Positions 18,140 to 27,828 of a stretch of DNA of 64,000 nucleotides are shown here, one piece after another. A program made the position numbers and the translations under genes. The DNA comes from Arthrobacter pityocampae (GTDB lineage Bacteria > Actinomycetota > Actinomycetes > Actinomycetales > Micrococcaceae): contig NZ_PRKW01000002.1 in NCBI RefSeq assembly GCF_002927275.1, forward strand, positions 124,001 to 188,000, given 5' to 3'. The stretch's first letter is position 1, and each line of letters opens with the position of its first letter. The notes beneath the pieces are model-generated. The model worked only from the letters and a program-made list of their open reading frames with translations. It was not told the DNA's origin and ran no database searches.

Positions 18140-19018
18140 GTGCCCGCCCTCCCCCAGCCTCTCCTGACCTGCCCGGTGTGTGCGCTCGCGCTGCAGGACG
18201 TCGGACGCACGCTCGCCTGCGAGCGCGGGCACCGGTTCGACGCCGCGCGCCAGGGCTACGTCAACCTGCTGACGGGCAGGGGCTCCCCGTTCGAGGGTGA
18301 CACGGCGGCGATGGTCGAGGCGCGGGAGGCGTTTCTCGGATCGGGCCACTACGCGCCGCTGCGTGCGGCGGTGGTCGGGGCCGCGCTGCGCGGTGCAGGG
18401 GCGCCGGCTGTGGCGCTCGATGCCGGGGCGGGGACGGGGTACTACCTGGAGGGCCTCGCGGCGGCGGTGCCCGGCGTCTTCCCCGTCGCGCTCGACATCT
18501 CGAAGACCGCCCTCCGCCGGGCCGCGCGGCGCCTCCCGGGCGGGGTCAGCATCGTCTGGGACGTCTGGCGACCGCTCCCGGTGGCCGACGCGTCGGTGGA
18601 CGTGCTCCTGAACGTGTTCGCGCCGCGGAACGCCGGCGAGTTCGTGCGGGTCCTCGCACCCGGGGGCCGCCTCGTGGTCGTCACCCCGCGGCCGGGCCAC
18701 CTCGCGGGCCTCGAGGAGGTGGGACCGCTCCTGTCCGTCCCGGACCAGAAGGCCGACGACGTCCGGGCCGCCTTCGACGGTGCCCTCGTGGAGACCGGAC
18801 GCGAGGACCTCGACTACACCATGTCCCTGCCCCGCGATCTCGCGCGCTCGGCGCTCGTGATGGGCCCCGCCGCGCACCACGCGCGCGCAGATGGAGCGAC
18901 GCCGTCCACCGGGCGGCAGGCCCCGCTGGAGGTGACCGCGCGCTTCACCGTGCAGGTCCTCGCCCGGGCCGGTGATCCCGGGCGCGCACCGGAGGCGAGG
19001 GACGGCACGGAAAGATAA
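18140..19018 (+). CDS. RlmA/TlrB-type 23S rRNA (guanine-N1) methyltransferase
   Basis: 292 aa. An N-terminal zinc finger (CPVCALAL...CERGHRFD, about residues 11-35) followed by GYVNLLTG matches the RlmA family, which methylates G745/G748 of 23S rRNA. The SAM-binding motif is ALDAGAGTGYYL (about 94-105), then LDISKTALRRAARR. Family members can give tylosin or mycinamicin resistance (TlrB) or be housekeeping (RlmA); the sequence does not decide between these. GTG start supported by the upstream -10 element. Confidence 0.85.
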   Translation: MPALPQPLLTCPVCALALQDVGRTLACERGHRFDAARQGYVNLLTGRGSPFEGDTAAMVEAREAFLGSGHYAPLRAAVVGAALRGAGAPAVALDAGAGTGYYLEGLAAAVPGVFPVALDISKTALRRAARRLPGGVSIVWDVWRPLPVADASVDVLLNVFAPRNAGEFVRVLAPGGRLVVVTPRPGHLAGLEEVGPLLSVPDQKADDVRAAFDGALVETGREDLDYTMSLPRDLARSALVMGPAAHHARADGATPSTGRQAPLEVTARFTVQVLARAGDPGRAPEARDGTER

Positions 19019-19118
19019 CACCTCTGCGATCCGAGCCGCCGATCCCTAGGTTCTGGAGCCCCCGTTTGCCAGAATGGGAGTAGCGCCCTCGCAGGGTGCG
19101 CCGACGGAGGGATGCTCG

Positions 19119-19595
19119 ATGGACTGGATGATCGCCAACGGCTGGATCCTGTGGTTGGTCCTGTTCCTGGGACTGGCCGTCGTGGAGACACTCACCCTCG
19201 ATCTGCTGTTCATCATGCTCGCCGTCGGCGCGATGGCCGCCCTCGTGGCCGACTTCGCTGGCGCGGGCCCGGTCCTCCAGATCGTCGTCTTCGCGGTCGT
19301 GTCGCTGCTCATGATCCTCCTCGTCCGCCCGGTGGCGGTCCGTCACCTCAAGAGGGGCCCCGCCGACCAGCTGAACAACATCGACCGCCTCGTGGGCGCC
19401 GCCGCCGTCGCCCTCGAGCCCGTCACCGCGCACTCCGGCACCGTGAAGATCGGCGGGGACACGTGGACGGCGCGGTCCGCCGACGGCGCGTCCCTCCCGG
19501 TCGGCACCCGTCTGGCAGTGGCGAGGATCGACGGCGCCACGGCCGTCGTCGAGCCCGCGCTGGAGCGCCCGGTACCTCCGGTCGCCGAGCTGTAA
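19119..19595 (+). CDS. NfeD-family membrane protein
   Basis: 158 aa. Two or three membrane segments (about 7-25, 30-48, 52-70) are followed by a C-terminal OB-fold-like NfeD domain beginning near NNIDRLVGAAAVALEPV. NfeD proteins partner SPFH/stomatin proteins in membrane microdomains. The ATG at 19119 follows GGAGG; an in-frame ATG at 19074 is less likely. The SPFH gene lies 71 nt downstream on the same strand. Confidence 0.88.
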   Translation: MDWMIANGWILWLVLFLGLAVVETLTLDLLFIMLAVGAMAALVADFAGAGPVLQIVVFAVVSLLMILLVRPVAVRHLKRGPADQLNNIDRLVGAAAVALEPVTAHSGTVKIGGDTWTARSADGASLPVGTRLAVARIDGATAVVEPALERPVPPVAEL

Positions 19596-19666
19596 CGCAC
19601 CGCCGGCTGTCCCGCTCTCCGGCCGAACGGCCGAATGGAGCGTACCCACCACAACGAAGGGGATCC

Positions 19667-20599
19667 ATGAACGCCTCCGCAGGAACGATCGGGGTCGCCC
19701 TCGTTCTGATCGTCCTCATCATCTTCGTCCTGGTCGTCCTCGTGAAGTCCGTGCGGATCATCCCGCAGGCCCGGGCAGGCGTCGTCGAGCGTCTCGGCAA
19801 GTACCAGCGGACACTGAACCCGGGCCTGACGATCCTGATCCCGTTCGTCGACCGACTGCTGCCGTTGCTCGACCTCCGGGAACAGGTGGTCTCCTTCCCG
19901 CCACAGCCGGTGATCACCGAGGACAACCTGGTGGTGTCCATCGACACCGTGGTGTACTTCCAGGTCACCGATCCGCGCGCTGCCACCTATGAGATCGCCA
20001 ACTACATCCAGGCCGTCGAGCAGCTGACCACGACGACCCTCCGGAACGTGGTCGGCGGGCTGAACCTCGAGGAGGCCCTGACCTCCCGCGACCAGATCAA
20101 CGGTCAGCTCCGCGGCGTCCTCGACGAGGCGACGGGCCGGTGGGGCATCCGGGTGGGACGCGTGGAACTCAAGGCGATCGACCCGCCCCACTCCATCCAG
20201 GACTCCATGGAGAAGCAGATGCGCGCGGAGCGCGACCGCCGGGCGGCCATCCTCACGGCGGAAGGCACTAAGCAGTCCCAGATCCTCACCGCCGAAGGCC
20301 AGCGCCAGGCTGCGATCCTCGCGGCCGAGGGCGATGCGAAGGCGGCGATCCTCCGGGCGGACGGTGAGGCCCAGGCCATCCACAAGGTCTTCGACGCCAT
20401 CCACAAGGGCAATCCCACGCAGAAGCTCCTCGCCTACCAGTACCTGCAGACCCTCCCGAAGCTCGCCGACGGCTCCGCGAACAAGCTCTGGATCATCCCG
20501 AGCGAGGTCGGCGAGGCGCTGAAGGGCATCGGCAACGTGCTGGGCACCACCACACCCGATGCACGGTCCGACGGGCAGGATCCCGCACCCCGGCCCTAG
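19667..20599 (+). CDS. SPFH/band-7 (stomatin/QmcA-like) membrane protein
   Basis: 310 aa. One N-terminal membrane segment (about 7-28), then a band-7 domain (VRIIPQARAGVVERLGKYQRT..., VVYFQVTDPRAATYEI). A long heptad-rich helix follows, with repeated AEG motifs (ILTAEGTKQSQ, ILTAEGQRQAA, ILAAEGDAKAA). It should oligomerise in the membrane as a scaffold. Pairing with the upstream NfeD gene is the standard arrangement for this family. Confidence 0.92.
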   Translation: MNASAGTIGVALVLIVLIIFVLVVLVKSVRIIPQARAGVVERLGKYQRTLNPGLTILIPFVDRLLPLLDLREQVVSFPPQPVITEDNLVVSIDTVVYFQVTDPRAATYEIANYIQAVEQLTTTTLRNVVGGLNLEEALTSRDQINGQLRGVLDEATGRWGIRVGRVELKAIDPPHSIQDSMEKQMRAERDRRAAILTAEGTKQSQILTAEGQRQAAILAAEGDAKAAILRADGEAQAIHKVFDAIHKGNPTQKLLAYQYLQTLPKLADGSANKLWIIPSEVGEALKGIGNVLGTTTPDARSDGQDPAPRP

Positions 20600-20610
20600 G
20601 TCGGTCCCTG

Positions 20611-20616
20611 TATAGT
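20611..20616 (+). promoter_or_regulatory. Candidate -10 element upstream of rbpA
   Basis: TATAGT in an otherwise GC-rich 200-bp gap gives a predicted 5' leader of about 180 nt before rbpA. No convincing -35 is visible. Confidence 0.35.
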
Positions 20617-20798
20617 TAGCTGTTTACCCGTCCGCCCCGCAGGAACAACCCCGGGGTGCGCGGTGTTGGAACAGACAGCTTCCGCGTCGCCTCCCGGCGG
20701 CGGCGGTCCCGGCCTGTCTCGGCGGCACGGCCGGTCGATACATCCGGAGCAACAGCAGCGGGTCCCGGCAGCGGGATCCAGGTGACTAGGAGAACAAC

Positions 20799-21146
20799 AT
20801 GAGCGATCGCAGCCTGCGCGGCATGCGCCTCGGTGCGCAGTCGATGGAAACCGAGTCCGGCGTCGAGCCCGCTCCCCGGCAGCGCGTGGAGTACCGGTGC
20901 GAGGACGGTGAGCGCGTCTTCGTGACCTTCTCCTCCGAGGCGGACATCCCGGCCACCTGGGTGTCGAAGACCGGCAAGGAAGCCCTCCTGGTCGACGGCG
21001 AGAAGCCCGACACCTCGAACGACAAGCCCGTGCGCACCCACTGGGACATGCTGCTGGAACGCCGTTCGGTCGAGGAGCTCGAGCAGATCCTGCAGGATCG
21101 CCTGACGATCCTCCGCGAGCGTCGCGGAGAGCGCCGGAGCGCATAG
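20799..21146 (+). CDS. rbpA: RNA polymerase-binding protein RbpA
   Basis: 115 aa. Actinobacteria-specific general transcription factor that binds RNA polymerase and the principal sigma factor, stabilising the open complex. The N-terminal SLRGMRLGAQSMETESG, the core domain (VEYRCEDGERVFVTFS, IPATWVSKTGKEA) and the sigma-interacting C-terminal helices (THWDMLLERRSVEELEQIL) are all recognisable. AGGAGA precedes the ATG by 5 nt. A strong palindromic terminator follows. Confidence 0.95.
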   Translation: MSDRSLRGMRLGAQSMETESGVEPAPRQRVEYRCEDGERVFVTFSSEADIPATWVSKTGKEALLVDGEKPDTSNDKPVRTHWDMLLERRSVEELEQILQDRLTILRERRGERRSA

Positions 21147-21172
21147 TCCGGACCCCGTCCAACGGAATCCGA

Positions 21173-21210
21173 CGGAAAAGGGCACCCGCCGCGGCGGGTG
21201 CCCTTTTCCG
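21173..21210. terminator. Perfect 38-bp palindromic terminator
   Basis: Two 19-bp arms (21173-21191 and 21192-21210) are exact reverse complements, with AAAA and TTTT runs near the outer ends. It can terminate rbpA rightward and the mannosyltransferase gene leftward. Confidence 0.85.
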
Positions 21211-21225
21211 TGCTGCCGTCCGGTC

Positions 21226-21951
21226 TCAGGCGCGGCCGGTGAGCTTGGCCCAGCGCGCCCCGAGGCCCCACCGGGTCACGTTCGCGATCGCCTCGACGAC
21301 GATGTTCCCGCTCATCTTCGAATCGCCGAGCTCCCGCTCCACAAAGGTGATCGGCACCTCGACGATGGTCAGGCCCAGGCGCGCGACCCTGAACGTCATG
21401 TCCACCTGGAAGCCGTAGCCCACCGAGTCCACCGCCGAGAGGTCGAGCGCCTCCAGCGTGGACCGGCGGAACGCGCGGAACCCGGCGGTGATGTCGCGGA
21501 CCGGCAGGCCCAACATGAGCCGCGAGTAGGTGCTGCCGCCCCGGGAGAGGAGCTTCCGGTGCAGCGGCCAGTTGACGACGCTCCCGCCGCGCACCCAGCG
21601 GCTGCCGATCACGAGGTCGGCGCTGTCGACGGCGTCGAGGAGGCCCTGCAGCTGCTCGGGCCGGTGGGAGCCGTCGGCATCCATCTCGACGAGGACGTCG
21701 TAGTCCCGCTCGAGGCCCCAGCGGAAGCCCGCGATGTAGGCCGCGCCCAGGCCCTCCTTGCCCTTCCGGTGCAGTACGTGCACCCGGGCATCGGTTGCGG
21801 CGGCGCGGTCTGCGAGGTCGCCGGTGCCGTCCGGGCTGTTGTCATCCACGATGAGCACATCGGAGGCGGGAACAGCGGCGCGCAGCCGGGCCAGGGTCAC
21901 CGGCAGCGACTCGATCTCGTTGTAGGTGGGGATGATCGTGACGACTCGCAC
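21226..21951 (-). CDS. Polyprenol-phosphate mannosyltransferase (Ppm/DPM1-like, GT2)
   Basis: 241 aa. Transfers mannose from GDP-mannose to polyprenyl phosphate for lipoglycan and protein mannosylation. GT2 signatures: [12 protein letters not shown] at the N terminus, [14 protein letters not shown], and the DxD-type [11 protein letters not shown]. No C-terminal membrane domain is present, matching the catalytic-only form. The GTG at 21951 ([12 protein letters not shown]) is the usual family start, with GGAAAGG upstream; a longer frame to 22110 is unlikely. Confidence 0.9.
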   Translation of the reverse strand: MRVVTIIPTYNEIESLPVTLARLRAAVPASDVLIVDDNSPDGTGDLADRAAATDARVHVLHRKGKEGLGAAYIAGFRWGLERDYDVLVEMDADGSHRPEQLQGLLDAVDSADLVIGSRWVRGGSVVNWPLHRKLLSRGGSTYSRLMLGLPVRDITAGFRAFRRSTLEALDLSAVDSVGYGFQVDMTFRVARLGLTIVEVPITFVERELGDSKMSGNIVVEAIANVTRWGLGARWAKLTGRA

Positions 21952-22369
21952 GCAGGTGGGGCCTTTCCATCGAGGATGCGCATCGCGCAGGGACTGCTCC
22001 GGACGCGGAGCCAGTCTGCCAGTATAGGCGACGGCACGGACGGGGCGTCGACCACGGCACTCGGGCAGATCCCCGCGCCTTCGTACCGGAGCCCGCACGC
22101 GTGCGGCCACCGTTTTCTACTGGCGTGGGGACCTGCCCTTCGAATACCGGCTCCGAGGTGTGGGCAACGCGCGCCAGAACAGAGGCCGATGCGTTGCGCT
22201 TGCGGAGACCGGCCAGGTTCCCTCCCTCAGGAGGTCCTCTAACCCGTTCTTCCGAGCTTACGTGCTGTGGAGGACGTGTCAACAACCCCCTGACCTGCAG
22301 AAACGTGTCCCGATGCAGGTCAGGGGCCGGTCGTTCCCCGCCACCGGATGTCTGCCGCCGGGCTCCGGG
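21952..22369. other. 418-bp intergenic region
   Basis: No gene is supported on either strand. The only clear structure is the inverted repeat at 22287-22326. Confidence 0.5.
22287..22326. terminator. 13-bp inverted repeat downstream of the amidohydrolase gene
   Basis: CCCCTGACCTGCA (22287-22299) and TGCAGGTCAGGGG (22314-22326) are exact reverse complements with a 14-nt loop. Placed 43 bp after the leftward amidohydrolase stop, it is probably a terminator, though no T-tract follows. Confidence 0.5.
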
Positions 22370-24010
22370 TCAGCCGCCCGCGAAGCCCTCCGCCGCGAAC
22401 AGGCGGTGCCCGTCGTGGACGGTCTCGAGGCATTCCGGCGCGTTCTCGGTGTCGAGCGCCGGCAGCAGCGGGGTCCCCGCGCGGGGATCCGTGCTCCACG
22501 ACTGCACCCGGTTGTCCGGGGTCTGGACCATCAGTTCGTCGACCTTCCAGACCGCGAAGGACGCGGGCGTCCCCGGGGCGAGCTGCCCCATCATGGGACT
22601 GCGGCCGGCGAGCCGCCAGCCCGCGCGCGTGTGGGCGATGAACGCGGCACGTGCGGAGACGGTCTCCGAGGCGTTGCTGTGGCGCAGGCACGCTCCCACC
22701 GACGCCCAGGGGTCGAGCGCCGTGACCGGGCTGTCGGACCCCAGCGCCACGAGCACGCCCGCGGACAGGAGCGAGGCGAAGCGGTTCATGCCCGCGCGCC
22801 GCTCCCCCAGCCGCTGGGCGTACAGGCCGTCCTCGGCTCCCCACAGGGCGTCGAAGGCGGGCTGGCCGCTGACAGCCACGCCGTAGTGCACCAGCGCGGC
22901 GATCGCGTCGTCGTCGGCGAGTTCCACGTGCTCCAGGCGGTGGCGGGCGCGACGGACCTCCTCCACGCCCAGCTCCCGCGCGGTGCGTTCGAGGCCCTGC
23001 AGGACGACGTCGAGCCCTGCATCCCCGATGACGTGGAAGCCGGCCTGCACCGTCTCCGCCGTCGCGGCCAGCAGGTGGGCGGCGACGGCGTCCACGTCCA
23101 GGTAGAGGGAGCCCCGGCTCCCCGGAGCGTCGCTGTACGGTTCGCGGAGGGCTGCAGTGCGGGAGCCGATGGACCCGTCGACGTTGAGGTCCCCGGCGAG
23201 GCCCGCCAGGCGCCCGCCGAAGCCCAGCATCAGCTCGCGCACCTCGTCCCGCGAGGACGTCCGCTGCGCCCAGTAGGGGATGATCTCTGGCAGGGGCACC
23301 CCGCCGGTCGGGCCGTCGATGGAGAGCAGGATCTCCAGGTCCTCGCGGGGCGCGATGTGCGGGGCGGCCATCTCCGTCAGCGCGACGTAGCCCCGGGAGG
23401 CGGCATGGAGGAGCGCCGCCTGCTGGTAGGTGCGCCGCTGGTCCGGAGACAGGCTCCGGGTGGCCCTGCGGGCCGCCTCGTGGGCGTCCCGGACTACGAA
23501 GCCGTCGTCCCAGCCGTCCGTTCCGGCGAGGCCGAGGCCGGCCGCCAGCGCACCCGAGACGGCGGCCGAATGGATGTCGGCGCGCACGAGGTAGACGAGG
23601 GCGCCGTTGCCGGCGCGGTCGAGCTCACCGGCGGTCGGTACCCGTTTCTCGGGCCACCCGGACTCGTCCCAGCCGAACCCGAGGATCGTGGACGCGCCGG
23701 AGGCCGCCGCCGCGGACACGGCGTCGAGCAGGTCCCGTAGGGAACGGCACCCGGTGAGGTCGATCGAACCGAGGGCGATGCCCGTCTCGGTGGTGTGCGT
23801 GTGCGCGTCGACGAATCCGGGGGCGATGAGCGCGCCGTCGAGGTCCACGGTCCGGACGCCGGGGCCGGTGAGGTTCGCGGCGGCGTGCTCGGTGCCGACC
23901 CACGCCACCGTCCCGCCGTCCACGAGCATGGCGGTGGCGAAGGGGTCGGCGGGGCTGTAGACGGAGCCGTTGCGGTACAGGACGGGCAGGGGGCGCTCAG
24001 GAAGGGACAT
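22370..24010 (-). CDS. Amidohydrolase family 3 (YtcJ-like) metal-dependent hydrolase
   Basis: 546 aa. Metal-binding DAHTHTTETG near residue 68 after GALIAPGFV, then later His residues in FHVIGDAGLD and RHRLEHVEL, and the final metal Asp in LVALGSDSPVT. The C-terminal strand segment (GQLAPGTPASFAVW) closes the small beta domain. Substrate unknown; family members hydrolyse amide, carbamate or formamide bonds. It lies 50 bp after helY on the same strand. Confidence 0.88.
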   Translation of the reverse strand: MSLPERPLPVLYRNGSVYSPADPFATAMLVDGGTVAWVGTEHAAANLTGPGVRTVDLDGALIAPGFVDAHTHTTETGIALGSIDLTGCRSLRDLLDAVSAAAASGASTILGFGWDESGWPEKRVPTAGELDRAGNGALVYLVRADIHSAAVSGALAAGLGLAGTDGWDDGFVVRDAHEAARRATRSLSPDQRRTYQQAALLHAASRGYVALTEMAAPHIAPREDLEILLSIDGPTGGVPLPEIIPYWAQRTSSRDEVRELMLGFGGRLAGLAGDLNVDGSIGSRTAALREPYSDAPGSRGSLYLDVDAVAAHLLAATAETVQAGFHVIGDAGLDVVLQGLERTARELGVEEVRRARHRLEHVELADDDAIAALVHYGVAVSGQPAFDALWGAEDGLYAQRLGERRAGMNRFASLLSAGVLVALGSDSPVTALDPWASVGACLRHSNASETVSARAAFIAHTRAGWRLAGRSPMMGQLAPGTPASFAVWKVDELMVQTPDNRVQSWSTDPRAGTPLLPALDTENAPECLETVHDGHRLFAAEGFAGG

Positions 24011-24060
24011 GGCGGTGCTGGGTGGCTTTCTGTGGAGGGCTGGTCCGGCGGCGGCGGGGG

Positions 24061-26883
24061 CTACTCGCTGATGTTCGAGTATGCCACCACGCCCCGACGG
24101 ACCAGGGCGATCGCGCGCTTGCAGGTCTGCTGCAGGGTGCCGGGCAGGTCCGGGACCTTCGCGAGCTGGTCGAGGAGGTCGATGACCTGCTTCGACCAGC
24201 GCACGAAGTCACCGGCCGCCAGGTCGGTCCCGCTCAGGGCTGCCTGGAGGGAGCGGCCCTGCGCCCACTTGAACATCGGCCACACGAGCGAGAGCTCCGG
24301 TTCCCCGGTGACGGGGAGCCGGTGCTGCTCCTCGACGTCGTTGAGCTGCGACCACTGGCGGATGATCGTCTCGACGGAGCCCTCCAGCGCCACGCTCGGC
24401 ATGACCGGGCGCAGGCCCCGCTCCTCCCGCTTCGCCTGGTACACGAGCACCGTGACGACCGCGGCGAGTTCGGCGGCGTCGAGCTCGCTGAACGCCCCCT
24501 GCTCGATGCACAGCGCGATCAGGAGGTCCTTCTCCCCGTAGATGCGCCGGAGCGTCTGGCCGGAGGCGCTGACGACGACGCCGTCGCCGGTGTAGTCGAG
24601 GTAGCCGTAGTGCCCGAGGACCTCGGAGACGCGGTCGAAGGTCTTCGCGATCGTGTTCGTGCGGCCCCGGATCTGGCCGGAGAGGCGGTCGGTCTCCCGG
24701 CGCAGCTTCCCCCACCGTTCGGCCCAGCGGGCGTGCTGCTCGCGCTCGCTGCAGCCGTGGCAGGGGTGGGCGCGGAGGCGGCGCCGGAGGTCCGTGATGG
24801 CGCGTTCCTCCGCGGCGGCCGACGCCGAGTACCCGGCGGACACGCGGTCCGCCCCCTGGCGGGGCGGACGGTTCTCCTGCAGCGCGTTCCGCAGGGACGA
24901 GGTGAGATCCCGGCGGTCCTTCGGGCTGCGGGCGCTGAAGTGCTTGGGGATGCGGATGCGGGAGAGCACCTCGACGGGCCCGTCGAGGTCCTGCACCCCG
25001 ACGCGGCGGATCTGCGTCTCGAGGGTGAGGACGGTGGGCCGGGGTTCCCTCGACGTGTCGCCGTCGAGCACCACGGCGAAGCCCTGGCTGCGGCCGCCGG
25101 GGACGTCGATCACGTCCCCGGGCCGCAGGGACTCCAGGGACGACTCCGCGGCCGAGCGCAGGGTGCGGGACCGGTCGCGGGACGCCCGGGATTCGAGCTC
25201 GGAGAGCTCGCGGCGCAGGTTCGCGTACTCGCGGAAGTCACCGAGGTGGCAGGTCATGGACTTCTCGTAGCCCCTGAGGGACTCCTCGCGGCTGCGAACC
25301 TGCTTCGCGAGCCCCACCACGGAGCGGTCCGCCTGGAACTGCGCGAAGGAGGTCTCGAGGATCTCCCGCGAGCGTTCCTGGCCGAACTGCGCCATGAGGT
25401 TGATGCTCATGTTGTAGGTGGGGCGGAAGCTCGAGTTCAGCGGGTAGGTGCGCCGGGAGGCGAGGCCCGCCACCGCCCCCGGGTCGGTGCCGGGCTGCCA
25501 CAGCACGACGGCGTGGCCCTCGACGTCGATCCCGCGGCGCCCGGCCCTGCCGGTGAGCTGCGTGTACTCCCCCGCCGTCACGTTCACGTGGGCCTCACCG
25601 TTGAACTTGTCCAGCTTCTCCAGCACCACGGTGCGGGCCGGCATGTTCACGCCGAGGGCGAGGGTCTCGGTGGCGAACACGGCCTTCACCAGACCTGCGG
25701 CGAACAGCTTCTCGACGATTTCCTTGAAGGTCGGCAGCATGCCGGCGTGGTGGGCGGTGAAGCCGCGGATGAGGCCTTCGCGCCAGGTCCAGAACCCGAG
25801 GATCTCGAGGTCGTCGCGCGGGATGTCCATCGTGGCGGCGTCCACCGTCTCGCTGATCTCGTCGCGTTCGTCCTCCGTGGTGAGCCACAGCCCGGCCTGC
25901 AGGCACTGGGTGACGGCGGCCTCGCAGCCGGCCCGCGAGAAGATGAACGTGATGGCCGGTAACAGGTCGGAGCGGTCCAGGGCCGAGATCACCTGGGGCC
26001 TCGTGGCCCGCCGGACCATCGTCGTCGGGGGTTGCCCGCCGCGGCCGTTGCGCTGTTTGCCGCGCCGGCCGCCGGCGCCCCAGCCGGCGCGCTGGTTCAT
26101 GCGGGTCTCGCTGCTGGCCAGGTCGAGCAGTTCGGGGTTGACGTCGTACTGGTCCCGGGCACCGGCCTCCGCGCCGGCGGGCGCGGCCTCGTCGAAGGCG
26201 ATGTCGCCGGCGAACAGGTCGATCAGGTCGTGGCCCACCATGACGTGCTGCCAGAGGGGTACGGGCCGGTGCTCCGACACGACGACGTCGGTGTCCCCCC
26301 GCACGGTGTCCAGCCACGCGCCGAACTCCTCCGCGTTGGACACGGTGGCGCTGAGGGACACCAGCTTCACCTCGGTGGGCAGGTGGATGATCACCTCCTC
26401 CCACACGGCGCCGCGGAAGCGGTCGGCCAGGTAGTGCACCTCGTCCATCACCACGTACCCGAGGTTGTCGAGGGCTTCGGAGTCGGCGTAGAGCATGTTG
26501 CGCAGCACCTCGGTGGTCATCACGATGACGTCGGCGTCGCCGTTGATGCTCGTGTCGCCCGTCAGCAGGCCCACGCGGTCGCTGCCGTGCACGGCGGCCA
26601 GCTCGGAGTACTTCTGGTTGCTGAGCGCCTTGATGGGCGTGGTGTAGAAGGCTTTGAGGCCGTGCTGCAGCGCCAGGAAGACCGCGAATTCGCCGACCAC
26701 CGTCTTGCCGGCGCCGGTCGGCGCCGCGACGAGCACTCCCCTGCCGGACTCGAGGGCGGTGCATGCTTCCCGCTGGAACGGATCGAGTTCGAAATCGAGG
26801 GTCTGCTCGAACTGGAACAGCTGCGTCCGGGAGTGGCGGGCGCGGGCCCGTGCAGCGGCGTATCTCTCCGCGGGGGTGTTCAT
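24061..26883 (-). CDS. helY: Ski2-like DEAD/DEVH helicase HelY
   Basis: 940 aa. Superfamily 2 RNA helicase. Walker A AAPTGAGKT (53-61), DEVH box VVMDEVH (144-150), SAT motif VSLSATVSN, and the C-terminal helicase motif TGRAGRRGIDVEG. An accessory region follows with a CHGC cysteine pair (HPCHGCSEREQHARW). Matches M. tuberculosis HelY, which also lies beyond tatC. The ATG is preceded by a TAGGGT -10 at 6 nt, suggesting its own leaderless promoter. Confidence 0.93.
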   Translation of the reverse strand: MNTPAERYAAARARARHSRTQLFQFEQTLDFELDPFQREACTALESGRGVLVAAPTGAGKTVVGEFAVFLALQHGLKAFYTTPIKALSNQKYSELAAVHGSDRVGLLTGDTSINGDADVIVMTTEVLRNMLYADSEALDNLGYVVMDEVHYLADRFRGAVWEEVIIHLPTEVKLVSLSATVSNAEEFGAWLDTVRGDTDVVVSEHRPVPLWQHVMVGHDLIDLFAGDIAFDEAAPAGAEAGARDQYDVNPELLDLASSETRMNQRAGWGAGGRRGKQRNGRGGQPPTTMVRRATRPQVISALDRSDLLPAITFIFSRAGCEAAVTQCLQAGLWLTTEDERDEISETVDAATMDIPRDDLEILGFWTWREGLIRGFTAHHAGMLPTFKEIVEKLFAAGLVKAVFATETLALGVNMPARTVVLEKLDKFNGEAHVNVTAGEYTQLTGRAGRRGIDVEGHAVVLWQPGTDPGAVAGLASRRTYPLNSSFRPTYNMSINLMAQFGQERSREILETSFAQFQADRSVVGLAKQVRSREESLRGYEKSMTCHLGDFREYANLRRELSELESRASRDRSRTLRSAAESSLESLRPGDVIDVPGGRSQGFAVVLDGDTSREPRPTVLTLETQIRRVGVQDLDGPVEVLSRIRIPKHFSARSPKDRRDLTSSLRNALQENRPPRQGADRVSAGYSASAAAEERAITDLRRRLRAHPCHGCSEREQHARWAERWGKLRRETDRLSGQIRGRTNTIAKTFDRVSEVLGHYGYLDYTGDGVVVSASGQTLRRIYGEKDLLIALCIEQGAFSELDAAELAAVVTVLVYQAKREERGLRPVMPSVALEGSVETIIRQWSQLNDVEEQHRLPVTGEPELSLVWPMFKWAQGRSLQAALSGTDLAAGDFVRWSKQVIDLLDQLAKVPDLPGTLQQTCKRAIALVRRGVVAYSNISE

Positions 26884-26889
26884 CGTTCC

Positions 26890-26895
26890 ACCCTA
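26890..26895 (-). promoter_or_regulatory. -10 element TAGGGT, leaderless promoter of helY
   Basis: TAGGGT on the minus strand, 6 nt before the helY ATG; no separate ribosome site is visible. Confidence 0.5.
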
Positions 26896-26973
26896 GACGC
26901 TTCACCCGGGCCGGGCACACGGTGCCGCCGGTGCCGGGCCCTGCTTGCGGGCGTGCGGCGCGGCGTGCCCGGG

Positions 26974-27813
26974 CTAGAGGGCGTCCAGGGGTGTGGCGGT
27001 GTCGGCGGTGGCGTCGACGGCGGCCTCGCGGGCGGCGGTGCGGCGGGCCCTGCGCTTGTCGTTGAGCAGGCACAGACCGATGGCCACGAAGAACAGGAGC
27101 AGCAGGGGTACCGCGAGGTAGAACATGCTCAGCGCGTCCCCGCCCGGTGCCGCCATCGCGGCGAACAGGCAGACCAGGAACACGGTGATGCGCCAGGCCT
27201 TGAGGATCTGCTTCCCGGAGACCACGCCCACCATGTTGAGCCCGACCAGGACCACCGGCAGCAGGAACGCGATCCCGAAAGCCAGCATCAGCCGCAGCAC
27301 GAACGCGAAGTACACGGACACGCTGATGTAGTTGGAGAAGTCCTCCGGCGTGAACTCGGTCAGCACCCGCACCGCGTTGGGCAGGATCAGCCACGCCAAC
27401 CAGATCCCGGCGAGGAACAGCGGGAACGCCACGGCGATGAAGGCCAGCGCGATCCGCCGCTCCTTGGTCTTCAGACCGGGCGTGATGAACGCCCACAACT
27501 GATAGAGCCAGACCGGGCTGGAGAGCACCAGACCCAGGAACACCGAGACCTGGATGAGGAGGTCGAACGGCGAGGCGGCACTGTCGAAGTTCAGGGACGC
27601 GGTGCGGCCCTCCTGCTCGTTGATCGCGATGATCGGGGCCGCGAGGGCGCGCAGGACCGGCTCGTACACGAAGAAGCCCAGCACGGTCGCGGCGAGAACC
27701 GCGATCGCGGACTTGAACAGCCGGTTCCGGGCCTCGCGCAGGTGCTCCTTCAGGGCCATGCGCCCCTCGGGGTTGGCCTTCCTGCCGCGCTTGCGCGCCG
27801 ATGCGGGTGACAC
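26974..27813 (-). CDS. tatC: Sec-independent translocase protein TatC
   Basis: 279 aa, six membrane segments. Binds twin-arginine signal peptides and, with TatA, exports folded proteins. The N-terminal MALKEHLREARNRL is the family signature before the first helix; FDLLIQVSVFLGLVLSSPVWLYQLWAFITPGL and RLMLAFGIAFLLPVVL are typical later segments. GTG start at 27813, 15 nt after the tatA stop, so tatA and tatC form an operon. Confidence 0.95.
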   Translation of the reverse strand: MSPASARKRGRKANPEGRMALKEHLREARNRLFKSAIAVLAATVLGFFVYEPVLRALAAPIIAINEQEGRTASLNFDSAASPFDLLIQVSVFLGLVLSSPVWLYQLWAFITPGLKTKERRIALAFIAVAFPLFLAGIWLAWLILPNAVRVLTEFTPEDFSNYISVSVYFAFVLRLMLAFGIAFLLPVVLVGLNMVGVVSGKQILKAWRITVFLVCLFAAMAAPGGDALSMFYLAVPLLLLFFVAIGLCLLNDKRRARRTAAREAAVDATADTATPLDAL

Positions 27814-27828
27814 GGGGAGGAATCCTGC